From the NCBI GenBank assembly GCA_017848435.1, contig JAFEHU010000053.1:1-53063 (forward strand): a stretch of DNA of 53,063 bases, read 5' to 3'. Within the stretch, counting starts at the first letter, position 1. Every line of letters starts with the position of its first letter. The notes under the pieces were generated by a model, which was given only the letters and a program-made list of their open reading frames with translations, was not told the DNA's origin and ran no database searches. A program made the position numbers and the translations under genes. Positions 25,766 through 34,042 of this stretch are shown here, piece by piece. The stretch comes from Burkholderiaceae bacterium. GTDB taxonomy: Bacteria > Pseudomonadota > Gammaproteobacteria > Burkholderiales > Burkholderiaceae_C.

Positions 25766-26548
25766 TCAGGCCCAGACCGGTGCGGCGGCAAAACGCCGCG
25801 CGGCAATCTCCAACAGGCCGTCGAACAGCAGGTTGTCCACCAGGTCCACCGGCACCGACATGTGCGGCGCCATCTTCCAGCCCGCGCCACCGGTCATGAT
25901 GCACATGGGCTCGGCCTGGCAATGCTGTTGCAGGTGCTGGGTCATGCGTGCCACCGCGCCAGCAATGGCGTAGGTACCGCCGCTGGTGAGGGCGTCGCTG
26001 GTGTTGGTGGGGAAGTCGCGCACCTCGCCGGTGGGCACGTGCAGGCCCGCCGTGCCCGACTCCAGCGCACGCAGCATGATGCCGTGGCCCGGCAAGATCA
26101 AACCGCCCAGAAAGCGGCCGTTGGCGTCAATCGCCTCCACCGTCACCGCCGTGCCCACCATCACCACCACCAATGGCCGTGCCGGCCCCTGGGCGCGCAT
26201 GCGGTGCCAGGCACCGATCATGGCCACCCAGCGGTCGGAGCCGAGGCGCGAGGGGTGGTCGTAGCCATTGCTCAAACCGGCTTCCGCGTTGCTGGAGACC
26301 ACCCACTGCGGCACCACGTCCCACAACTCCATCTGCTCCTGCACCCGGCGCTTGATCGCGTCGCCCGCCACAATGCAGCCCAGCATGCGCTCGGGCACGG
26401 GCAAGGCCTTCCAGGCGCCGTCGGCCAGCTTGTCGATGTTTTCCAGAAACTCGGCGCCTTGCGCCAGCAGCCTGGCGCCGGCATGCGGCGCGTCGTAATG
26501 CGCCCACTTCAGGCGGGTGTTGCCAACGTCCAGAGCCAAAAAACTCAT
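25766..26548 (-). CDS. coaX: Type III pantothenate kinase
   Basis: 260 residues from the ATG at 26548. [16 protein letters not shown] is the N-terminal phosphate-binding DxGNT motif, [13 protein letters not shown] and [11 protein letters not shown] are the other ASKHA-fold marks, and GGLILPG follows. It phosphorylates pantothenate, the first step of CoA synthesis. The longer open frame upstream overlaps the rhodanese gene and is not used. It lies 5 bp after the rhodanese gene, so the two are probably cotranscribed. Confidence 0.93.
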   Translation of the reverse strand: MSFLALDVGNTRLKWAHYDAPHAGARLLAQGAEFLENIDKLADGAWKALPVPERMLGCIVAGDAIKRRVQEQMELWDVVPQWVVSSNAEAGLSNGYDHPSRLGSDRWVAMIGAWHRMRAQGPARPLVVVMVGTAVTVEAIDANGRFLGGLILPGHGIMLRALESGTAGLHVPTGEVRDFPTNTSDALTSGGTYAIAGAVARMTQHLQQHCQAEPMCIMTGGAGWKMAPHMSVPVDLVDNLLFDGLLEIAARRFAAAPVWA

Positions 26549-26552
26549 GGCG

Positions 26553-26993
26553 TCAGTTCTGTCGCCATGGCAGGCCAGCCACCTGCCAGCCACCGCGCAC
26601 GCCGCGGTGCGCCTGGTCGTCCGGATCGCCCTCAAAACCTTCGAGGATGTTGTAGGCCTGCAAGCCCAGTTCAGTGGCACGCCGGGCTGCGGCAATGGAG
26701 CGCACACCGCTGCGGCACAGCAACAGCACTTTCTTGCCATTGGCCGCCGCACAGACCTGCTCGTCAAACGCCGCGTTCGGGACCATGCCGGGCCACTGCT
26801 TCCAGGCCACGGCCGCGGCCCCCGGCACACCACCCACCCATTCGCGCTCCGCGTCGGTGCGCACATCCACCAGCACCGCGTCACCCGCTTGGACCCATTG
26901 CCACGCCAGCAGCGGTGACACATCACCGGCATAGCCTGCGGCAGGAATCGGCTGCAACAGCGCGGCAGTCACAGGGTGGACGGGTTGGTTCAT
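26553..26993 (-). CDS. Rhodanese-like domain protein
   Basis: 146 residues from the ATG at 26993. A single rhodanese domain: [22 protein letters not shown], then the active loop [14 protein letters not shown] with the catalytic cysteine, and [11 protein letters not shown]...[10 protein letters not shown]. It probably handles sulfane sulfur in the cytoplasm; the specific partner is unknown. An in-frame upstream start at 27122 would add an unrelated arginine-rich stretch and is rejected. Confidence 0.88.
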   Translation of the reverse strand: MNQPVHPVTAALLQPIPAAGYAGDVSPLLAWQWVQAGDAVLVDVRTDAEREWVGGVPGAAAVAWKQWPGMVPNAAFDEQVCAAANGKKVLLLCRSGVRSIAAARRATELGLQAYNILEGFEGDPDDQAHRGVRGGWQVAGLPWRQN

Positions 26994-27181
26994 GGTGTCG
27001 GTTGTGGGGTTAAGAGATTTGTGCAAATTATGCGGTGATTCGGGGCAGCAGCCGGCGCGCTGATTTTTTGCGCTGCGCTGTCGCGCAGCAGACGGTCCGT
27101 ACGTAATTACCCTCTTTCGCACGACACCATCCTGACAAAAGATGCGACAGCGATACCCATTATTTCAACAGGAGACAAGCC

Positions 27182-28297
27182 ATGACCGATATGAAAACGC
27201 CACGCCGCCGCCAGCTGCTCAAAGGGGCTGCCGTGGCCGCAGGCGCGATGTCTGCCCCCATGCTGGCCACCGCACAAACCGCGCCCGTCAGCTTCCGCTT
27301 CCAGAGCACCTGGCCCGCCAAGGACATCTTCCACGAGTACGCCCAGGACTTCGCCAAAAAGGTCAACGACATGGCCGGTGGCCGGTTGAAGATCGAGGTG
27401 CTGCCCGCCGGTTCGGTGGTGCCTGCTTTCCAGCTGCTCGAGGCGGTCAGCAAGGGCACGCTGGACGGTGGCCATGGCGTGATCGCCTACCACTACGGCA
27501 AGAACTCGGCGCTGGCGCTGTGGGGTTCTGGTCCCGGCTTTGGCATGGACGCCAACATGGTGCTGGCCTGGCACAACTACGGCGGTGGCAAGGCGCTGGT
27601 GGAAGAAATCTACAAGTCGCTGAACATGGACGTGGTGACCTATCTGTACGGTCCGATGCCCACCCAGCCGCTGGGCTGGTTCAAGAAGCCCATCGCCAAG
27701 GTCGACGACATGAAGGGCCTGAAGTTCCGCACAGTGGGCCTGGCGGTGGACGTGTTCACCGAGATGGGCACCTCGGTGAACCCGCTGCCTGGTGGCGAGA
27801 TCGTGCCAGCGCTGGACCGTGGCCTGATCGACGCGGCCGAATTCAACAACGCCTCCAGCGACCGCATCCTGGGCTTTCCCGATGTGGCCAAAAACTGCAT
27901 GCTGCAGAGCTTTCACCAGAGTGGCGAGCAGTTTGAGATTTTGTTCAACAAGACCAAGTACAACGCGCTGCCGCAGGAGCTGCGCTCCATCATCGACTAC
28001 GCGGTGCAGGCCTCCAGTGCCGACATGAGCTGGAAGGCGATTGAGCGCAACTCCACCGACTACGCTGCGATGAAAAAGCAAGGCATCAAGTTCTACAAAA
28101 CACCAGACGCTGTGCTGCGCGCACAGTTGGCCGCCTGGGACAAAACGATTGCCAAGAAGGCCGGCGAGAACCCACTGTTCCAGAAGGTGCTGGATTCGCA
28201 GAAAGAATTTGCCCAGCGTGCCGGTCAGTGGCAAAACGACTACTCGGTTGATTTCAAAATGGCGTACAACCACTACTTCGGCGCCAAGAAGGCCTGA
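27182..28297 (+). CDS. dctP: TRAP transporter substrate-binding protein DctP
   Basis: 371 residues. The N-terminus RRRQLLKGAAVAAGAMSAPMLATAQT has a twin-arginine-like signal, so the mature protein is periplasmic. The body is a DctP-type binding protein; LKFRTVGLAVDVFTEMG holds the conserved arginine that grips the carboxylate of the ligand, followed by GGEIVPALDRGLIDAAEFNN. The pattern around LWGSGPGFGMDANMVLAW recalls the TakP subgroup for 2-oxo acids, which is a guess. AGGAGA precedes the ATG. A strong hairpin separates it from the permease genes. Confidence 0.9.
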   Translation: MTDMKTPRRRQLLKGAAVAAGAMSAPMLATAQTAPVSFRFQSTWPAKDIFHEYAQDFAKKVNDMAGGRLKIEVLPAGSVVPAFQLLEAVSKGTLDGGHGVIAYHYGKNSALALWGSGPGFGMDANMVLAWHNYGGGKALVEEIYKSLNMDVVTYLYGPMPTQPLGWFKKPIAKVDDMKGLKFRTVGLAVDVFTEMGTSVNPLPGGEIVPALDRGLIDAAEFNNASSDRILGFPDVAKNCMLQSFHQSGEQFEILFNKTKYNALPQELRSIIDYAVQASSADMSWKAIERNSTDYAAMKKQGIKFYKTPDAVLRAQLAAWDKTIAKKAGENPLFQKVLDSQKEFAQRAGQWQNDYSVDFKMAYNHYFGAKKA

Positions 28298-28314
28298 CCT
28301 CCGCCGGAAGCCTG

Positions 28315-28350
28315 CCAGCCATCCGGCCCCCTCCGGATGGCTGGTTTCAT
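28315..28350 (+). terminator. Hairpin between dctP and dctQ (attenuating terminator)
   Basis: CCAGCCATCCGG (28315-28326) and CCGGATGGCTGG (28333-28344) are perfect 12-bp arms around a 6-base loop, followed by the T-rich GTTTCATTTT. It lies between cotranscribed genes, so partial termination or 3'-end protection would give more binding protein than permease. Confidence 0.8.
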
Positions 28351-28377
28351 TTTGACTTGCCCATCTGTGTGACCGCC

Positions 28378-29004
28378 ATGAATGTCCAACGCATCCTGCA
28401 CACCGCTGACCACATCAGCACCTGGGTCGGCAAGGCTTCGGCCTGGCTGATCGTGGCCCTGATGCTGGTGGTGTGCACCGAGGTGTTCAAGCGCTATGCC
28501 TTGAACGCCCCCACCTCCTGGATTTTTGATGTGAACAACATGCTTTATGGCACGCTGTTCATGCTGGGCGGTGCCTACACGCTGGCCCACGATGGCCATG
28601 TGCGTGGGGATTTCTTTTACGGCCGCATGCGACCGCGAACCCAGGCCACGCTGGACCTGGTGTTGTACACCGTGTTCTTTTTGCCGGGCATCGCCGCCCT
28701 GACGTGGGCAGGCTGGACCTATTTCAATGACTCGCTGGGCATCAACGAACAGACGTTCAACGCGGTCCCGATCCCGCTCTACCCATTCAAGTTCGTGATA
28801 CCGCTGGCGGGTGGAATTGTGCTGATGCAGGGCCTTGCCGAAATGCTGCGCTGTGCGGTGTGCATCCGCACCGGCGTGTGGACATCGCGCCTGAAGGACG
28901 CGGAGGAATCCGACGTGGTGGCCCAACAGCTCGCGAGCAGCGAGTTCGTGGACGAGGAAGCCAAACAACTGGCGATTGAGCAATCCAAAGGCATGAAGGG
29001 CTAA
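28378..29004 (+). CDS. dctQ: TRAP transporter small permease DctQ
   Basis: 208 residues from the ATG at 28378. It has the four membrane helices of the DctQ family (about residues 20-40, 55-75, 95-115 and 135-155), with the motif NAPTSWIFDVNNMLYGTLFMLGGAYTLAHDGHVRGDFFY typical of the start of helix 2. The C-terminus is hydrophilic and acidic. It follows the dctP hairpin, lies 2 bp before dctM, and forms the membrane part with DctM. Confidence 0.88.
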   Translation: MNVQRILHTADHISTWVGKASAWLIVALMLVVCTEVFKRYALNAPTSWIFDVNNMLYGTLFMLGGAYTLAHDGHVRGDFFYGRMRPRTQATLDLVLYTVFFLPGIAALTWAGWTYFNDSLGINEQTFNAVPIPLYPFKFVIPLAGGIVLMQGLAEMLRCAVCIRTGVWTSRLKDAEESDVVAQQLASSEFVDEEAKQLAIEQSKGMKG

Positions 29005-29006
29005 CC

Positions 29007-30926
29007 ATGAGCAACGCAGCACTCGGCATGACCATGCTCTGCCTGATCGTGGCGGCCATTCTGATGGGCTTCCCGACGGCGTTCACCCTGATGGGTCTGG
29101 GCATGGGGTTCGGCTTCATCGCTTTCTACGACCCCGCAGCCCCCTGGCTGGACAACCGGATTTTTGACCTGATGGTGCAGCGCGCGTTTGGCGCAATGAC
29201 CAACGAAACCCTGCTCTCCATTCCGCTGTTTGTGCTGATGGGCTACATCATGGAACGGGGTGCGCTGGTGGACAAAATGTTCCACAGCGTGCAGCTCGCC
29301 TTCCGCAGCGTGCCAGGTTCGCTGGCGGTCACCACCCTGATCATCTGCACCTTCTGGGGCATTGCCAGCGGGCTGGTGGGCGCGGTGGTGGTACTGATGG
29401 GCGTGATCGCGATGCGACCCATGCTCAACGCCGGCTACGACACCCGTCTGGCCGCGGGCGTGATCACCGCCGGTGGCACACTGGGCATCCTGATTCCGCC
29501 GTCGGTGATGATCATCGTCTACGCTGCAGTGGCGGGTCAGTCGGTGGTCAAGCTGTATGCCGCCGCCATGTTCCCAGGTTTCTTCCTGGCTTTCCTGTAC
29601 CTCGTCTACATCATCGGCTGGGTGCTGCTCAACCCCAAGATCGCACCGAAATTACCGCCCGAGCAAAATCAGGTTCCCATCCCACCCTGGCTGTCGCGCC
29701 TGAGCCAGGGCTATTCACGCCGCACGTTGTCGGCGCTGTTCAGCGCCTTTATGTCCCCAGCCAAGGCGACGGGCGAGGGCCCGGACGGCAAGCCCATCGG
29801 GCGCGGCTTCCTGGCGAAAAGCCTGGGCTTGTCGCTGGTCCCCGTGATGCTGACGGCTGTCCTGCTGGGTGCCACTTGGTGGTACGTGGTGATCTACTCG
29901 CAGGCAGACAATGTGGCTGCGCCCGCAGCGGTGCAACAACTCAGTGCCTCGGTTGCCGAGAAGTCCGGGCTGCAGGAACCCGCGTCCGCAGATGGTTTGC
30001 AGGAACCCCCATCGGGCAACGGTGTCCAGGAACCCCCAGGTGCGGGCGAACTGCAGGAGCTGTCGGCGCCAGGGGGCACCCAACCCGCGCCCGATGCCCC
30101 CGAAGCCATGCAACAGTTTGGGGACCCCTCCGCAGAAGGACCCAAGGTGGCCGCCGTGCCCGAAGCGTTCTACACCGGCTTTGCCATCGCGGTCGCCGTG
30201 GTGCTGCTGTTGCTCGGCTGGTACTACTGGCGCTTTGACGCGGAACAGTTCGAAATCCTGCGCATGCTGGTGTCTTCCGTGATGCCGCTGGCCCTGCTCA
30301 CCCTGATCGTGCTCGCGGTGATCCTGTTCGGCATCACCACGGCCACCGAGTCGGCGGCCGTGGGCGCAGCGGGCGCGTTCCTGATGGCCTGGCATGCTGG
30401 CACGCTGAATTTCCAGCGCATCAAGGAAGCCGTGTTCCTGACCGCCAAAACCACCTCCATGGTGTGCTGGCTGTTTGTGGGCTCGGCGCTGTTCTCGGCC
30501 GTGTTTGCACTGTTGGGCGGGCAACGGGTGGTGGAGGAATGGGTGCTGTCGATGAACCTGTCACCGTTACAGTTCCTGCTGCTGTCGCAGGCCATCATCT
30601 TTGTGCTCGGCTGGCCACTGGAGTGGACCGAGATCATCGTCATCTTCGTGCCGATCTTCCTGCCGCTGCTGCAGCATTTCCAGATCGACCCCATCCTCTG
30701 GGGCGTGCTGGTGTTCGTCAACCTGCAGGCGGCTTTCCTGTCGCCACCGGTGGCCATGTCGGCGTTTTACCTGAAGGGGGTGTCACCGCCACACGTCACG
30801 TTGAACCAGATCTTTGCGGGCATGATGCCTTACATGCTCATCGTGATCGTTTGCATGGTGTTCATGTACATCTGGCCCGGCCTGACACTGTGGCTGCCGC
30901 AGTACCTCTACGGCGGTGGTAATTGA
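29007..30926 (+). CDS. dctM: TRAP transporter large permease DctM, enlarged by an internal insert
   Basis: 639 residues; DctM is usually about 430. The family core is clear at both ends: N-terminal helices with ETLLSIPLFVLMGYIMERGAL and GTLGILIPPSVMIIVYAAV, and the C-terminal half from TLIVLAVILFGITTATESAAVGA to SPPVAMSAFYLKGV. Between them (about residues 205-400) is extra sequence with two additional hydrophobic segments and a hydrophilic loop (about 305-375) of repeated LQEP/VQEP units. The protein carries out sodium-coupled uptake with DctQ and DctP. The insert keeps the frame, so the gene is probably functional. Long DctM forms exist, but the repeated loop is odd. Confidence 0.88.
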   Translation: MSNAALGMTMLCLIVAAILMGFPTAFTLMGLGMGFGFIAFYDPAAPWLDNRIFDLMVQRAFGAMTNETLLSIPLFVLMGYIMERGALVDKMFHSVQLAFRSVPGSLAVTTLIICTFWGIASGLVGAVVVLMGVIAMRPMLNAGYDTRLAAGVITAGGTLGILIPPSVMIIVYAAVAGQSVVKLYAAAMFPGFFLAFLYLVYIIGWVLLNPKIAPKLPPEQNQVPIPPWLSRLSQGYSRRTLSALFSAFMSPAKATGEGPDGKPIGRGFLAKSLGLSLVPVMLTAVLLGATWWYVVIYSQADNVAAPAAVQQLSASVAEKSGLQEPASADGLQEPPSGNGVQEPPGAGELQELSAPGGTQPAPDAPEAMQQFGDPSAEGPKVAAVPEAFYTGFAIAVAVVLLLLGWYYWRFDAEQFEILRMLVSSVMPLALLTLIVLAVILFGITTATESAAVGAAGAFLMAWHAGTLNFQRIKEAVFLTAKTTSMVCWLFVGSALFSAVFALLGGQRVVEEWVLSMNLSPLQFLLLSQAIIFVLGWPLEWTEIIVIFVPIFLPLLQHFQIDPILWGVLVFVNLQAAFLSPPVAMSAFYLKGVSPPHVTLNQIFAGMMPYMLIVIVCMVFMYIWPGLTLWLPQYLYGGGN

Positions 30927-30950
30927 CGCAACCTGCAGACAACAGAAAAG

Positions 30951-31787
30951 ATGCCCGAGAAACAAGCTGATGCCCCCCTGAGCGCATGGCAACCGCGCGG
31001 TAAGGCCGGCAAACCTTTCCCGCTGGCGGCCTGTGACCCCTCGGCCAAGCCTTTTTCCTCGGGCGACAAGCTCCAGGACAAGGCCCGTGTTGAGGCACTG
31101 GCGATGGAACTGGACGGGCTGCAGGACATCTTCTTTGCCGACAAACGCTTCAAACTGCTGGTGGTGCTGCAGGGCACCGACACCTCGGGCAAAGATGGCA
31201 CTGTTCGCGGTGTGTTTGGGCGCACCAGCCCGCTGGGCGTGCACACCGTGGGTTGGAAGGCTCCCACCGAGGAAGAGCGGGCACACGACTATTTGTGGCG
31301 CATTCACCAAAAATGTCCCGGCGCTGGCGAAATGGTGGTGTTCAACCGCAGCCACTACGAAGACGTGCTGGTGCCGGTGGTCAACGGCTGGATCACACCC
31401 GAGCAGACGCAACAGCGCTACCAGCACATCAATGACTTCGAGCGCCTGCTGACCGAGACCGGCACCGTGGTGCTGAAGTTCTTGCTGCACATCAGCGCCG
31501 ACGAGCAGCGCGAGCGGCTGCAGGAGCGCATTGACGACCCCACCAAGAACTGGAAGTTCAGCACCGGCGACGTGGAGGTGCGCAAGCAGTGGGAGGCCTA
31601 CCAGACCGCCAGCAGCGCGCTGCTGGGTGCCACAAGCACCGCCTGGGCGCCATGGACAGTGGTACCGGCCAACTCCAAGACCCACCGCAACCTGATGATC
31701 GCCACAGTGGTGCGCGACACGCTCAAGCAGCTCAAGCTGCGCTACCCGCCGGCCGACCCGGCGCTCAAGGGCCTGAAGATCGCCTGA
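30951..31787 (+). CDS. Polyphosphate kinase 2 family protein
   Basis: 278 residues. The PPK2 signature is present: Walker A GTDTSGKDGTVRGVF near residue 75, VFNRSHYEDVLVP for the catalytic core, then LKFLLHISADEQRERLQERIDDPTKNWKFS and the lid. These enzymes transfer phosphate between polyphosphate and nucleotides; the subclass (ADP or AMP phosphorylating) is not determined here. It follows dctM by 24 bp and may be read through from the TRAP operon. Confidence 0.92.
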   Translation: MPEKQADAPLSAWQPRGKAGKPFPLAACDPSAKPFSSGDKLQDKARVEALAMELDGLQDIFFADKRFKLLVVLQGTDTSGKDGTVRGVFGRTSPLGVHTVGWKAPTEEERAHDYLWRIHQKCPGAGEMVVFNRSHYEDVLVPVVNGWITPEQTQQRYQHINDFERLLTETGTVVLKFLLHISADEQRERLQERIDDPTKNWKFSTGDVEVRKQWEAYQTASSALLGATSTAWAPWTVVPANSKTHRNLMIATVVRDTLKQLKLRYPPADPALKGLKIA

Positions 31788-31853
31788 AGTGCTTTCCACA
31801 GGTCACATGCCGGTGCCAGAATCGCTCCACCGACCACTTGCCGCGACACCCCC

Positions 31854-32828
31854 ATGCTGATCAACTGCGTTGCCTACCAGAACGGTGCCAAGCTCGCCGA
31901 CATTCCCGTGCGCGAGGTCAGCGACTACATCACCCGGCCCAACACTTTTGTCTGGGTCGCTTTGGAAGACGCCACCCCCGAAGAGCTGGAAGAAATGCGG
32001 CAGGAATTTGGCCTGCACGAACTCGCGGTGGAAGACGCCCGGCACGGCCACCAGCGCCCCAAAATAGAGGAATACGGTGCCTCGCTTTTTTCGGTGCTGC
32101 ACCTGGTGGAAACACTGCCCGACAATCCCAGCACCCTGCACGTGGGCGAGGTCGACGTGTTCACCGGGCGCAACTACGTGGTTTCGGTGCGCAACCGCAG
32201 CCACCGCGGTTTTCTGGGGGTGCGCGCGCGCTGCGAGAGCGAGCCCGAACTGCTGCGCCATGGTTCGGGTTTTGTGCTGTACGCGCTGATGGACGCGGTG
32301 GTGGACCGCTACTTTCCCATTCTGGATTCGCTGGAAACCGAGCTGGAAACCATCGAGCAGGAAATTTTCACCAAAGGCACGGCCCGCTCCAACATCGAAC
32401 GGCTCTACGAGCTCAAGGGCCGGGTGATGGTGCTCAAGCATGCGGTCACGCCGCTGCTCGAAGGCGCCAGCAAACTGCACGGCGGCCGGGTGCCGCAGAT
32501 CTGCGCCGGCGTACAAGACTATTTCCGCGACGTGGTCGACCACCTGACCCGCATCAATGCCGAGATCGAGAACATCCGCGACACCATCGGCACCGCCATC
32601 CAGGTCAATCTGGCGCTGGCCACGATTGAGGAAAGCGAAGTCACCAAGCGGCTGGCGGCCTGGGCCAGTATTTTTGCGGTGTGCACCGCATTTGCCGGCA
32701 TCTGGGGCATGAACTTCGAGCACATGCCCGAGCTGAAATGGCAGTACGGTTATGCCATGGCGCTGGGCACCATCGCAGTCACCTGTGCCGTGGTCTTTTG
32801 GCGCTTCAAGCGCGCGGGCTGGCTTTAA
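31854..32828 (+). CDS. corA: Magnesium/cobalt transporter CorA
   Basis: 324 residues. It has a large cytoplasmic N-terminal domain, then two C-terminal membrane helices; the first ends in the pore signature GMNFEHMPEL (GMN), followed by YGYAMALGTIAVTCAVVFW. The C-terminus is basic (FKRAGWL), as usual. It forms a pentameric ion channel in the inner membrane. Its last 23 bp overlap the end of the converging AraC gene. Confidence 0.93.
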   Translation: MLINCVAYQNGAKLADIPVREVSDYITRPNTFVWVALEDATPEELEEMRQEFGLHELAVEDARHGHQRPKIEEYGASLFSVLHLVETLPDNPSTLHVGEVDVFTGRNYVVSVRNRSHRGFLGVRARCESEPELLRHGSGFVLYALMDAVVDRYFPILDSLETELETIEQEIFTKGTARSNIERLYELKGRVMVLKHAVTPLLEGASKLHGGRVPQICAGVQDYFRDVVDHLTRINAEIENIRDTIGTAIQVNLALATIEESEVTKRLAAWASIFAVCTAFAGIWGMNFEHMPELKWQYGYAMALGTIAVTCAVVFWRFKRAGWL

Positions 32829-33828
32829 CGCCCAGCTGGCGCATGCGGTATTCGCCGGGCTGGGCGCCGGTCCATTTCTTGAAGGCGCGGTGAAAGGCGC
32901 TGGGCTCCTGAAAACCCAGCAGGCCAGAAATTTCGGCAATGCCCAGCGTGCTGGTGCACAGGTGGTGGATGGCCGCATCGCGCCGCAGCTGGTCCTTGAT
33001 GCCCTGGTAGCTGGTGCCTTCGGATTCCAGCCGCCGGCGCAACGTGGTGGGCGCCACGTGGAAGCTGCGCGCCATGTCGTCCAACACCGGCCACTCGGCA
33101 CCCACCGCACCGCGCAACTGACGCCGCAACCGGGCGGTCCAGCTGTCCTGGTTCTTGTATTTCAGAAACACCGACTGCGGCGCGTTGCGCAGAAAGGGCT
33201 TGATGGTCTGGGCGTTCTGCACCACCGGCGCGTCCAGCAGCCGGGCCTCAAAGTGGATGGCGGTGCAGTCGGTATCAAACGCGAGGTGCTGCGAATACAT
33301 CACCGCGTATTCGCCAGCATGGGGCGGCCGGGTATGGGCAAAGGCGACTTGCTGCAAGGCGATGCGCTGGCCAGTCAGCCAGCACATCAGCCCATGCACC
33401 ATCACCAGGAAGGTTTCGTCGGCAAACCGCCGTGACGGGCCACTGGCAATGCGGTTGTGGACCTTGATAACGGCGGTGTCGTCCTCGACCACCAGTTCGC
33501 CCGCCACGTCGTCCAAAAACAGCGCAAAACCGCGCAGGCAGCGCTTGACCGCACGCCCCAAGGTTTCGCTGCCCAGCACCGCCTGGCACAGCAGCGCAAA
33601 ACTGCCGACCTTCATGCGCCGGCTGTCCAGGCCAAAAAATTCGTCGTCGATCTCGCGCGCCACGGCCAGCCAGAGCCGCGAAAACGATTCGGCCGGTACC
33701 CGCGCGGTGGCCAGCGCCAGCAGCTCGGTCTGGATACCCGCCGCCTGCAGCGCCCGCGCTTTTGCCGAACCGGGCAGTCGGGCGACTGCGGCGTTGACAA
33801 AGTACATGGCGACGGTGTCTTTTTCCAT
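32806..33828 (-). CDS. AraC-family transcriptional regulator
   Basis: 340 residues from the ATG at 33828. The N-terminal arabinose-binding-like domain (PF12625 type) is followed by the double helix-turn-helix, with RSFHVAPTTLRRRLESEGTSYQGIKDQLRRD and ISGLLGFQEPSAFHRAFKKWTGAQPGEYR in the last 100 residues. It diverges from icmF, so it is the natural candidate regulator of the isobutyryl-CoA mutase operon. A 10-bp inverted repeat and a direct repeat lie in the shared promoter gap. The longer open frame upstream runs through that gap and is not used. Confidence 0.85.
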   Translation of the reverse strand: MEKDTVAMYFVNAAVARLPGSAKARALQAAGIQTELLALATARVPAESFSRLWLAVAREIDDEFFGLDSRRMKVGSFALLCQAVLGSETLGRAVKRCLRGFALFLDDVAGELVVEDDTAVIKVHNRIASGPSRRFADETFLVMVHGLMCWLTGQRIALQQVAFAHTRPPHAGEYAVMYSQHLAFDTDCTAIHFEARLLDAPVVQNAQTIKPFLRNAPQSVFLKYKNQDSWTARLRRQLRGAVGAEWPVLDDMARSFHVAPTTLRRRLESEGTSYQGIKDQLRRDAAIHHLCTSTLGIAEISGLLGFQEPSAFHRAFKKWTGAQPGEYRMRQLGVKASPRA

Positions 33829-33848
33829 GGGTGGGGTGCGTGTTTTGA

Positions 33849-33913
33849 GTTTATCGGCTGGCGGGGCAGCACCGGCCGATAAACCAGCCCAAACAGACAA
33901 AACCAGTCCCAAA
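33849..33913. promoter_or_regulatory. Inverted and direct repeats in the araC-icmF promoter gap
   Basis: GTTTATCGGC (33849-33858) and GCCGATAAAC (33875-33884) are perfect 10-bp inverted arms. AAACCAGCCCAAA, starting at 33881, recurs imperfectly as AAACCAGTCCCAAA near 33900. AraC-type proteins bind such repeated half-sites, so this is a candidate operator for both genes. Confidence 0.5.
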
Positions 33914-34042
33914 GTGGCAAAAACCGCCACACAGTTGGGTCGCTTTGGCTATCGCCCTGCCGCCCAAGTGGGCGTAAAGTACCCCAAGAAGCGCTGACCG
34001 GGCGACCCCACGTCCGCAGCCTGACCTCACGGAGACCTCCCC

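Noticed and set aside
28357-28377. TTG start seven codons before dctQ's ATG
   Set aside because: The DctQ family homology begins at the ATG and the extra residues add nothing; the ATG is the simpler choice.
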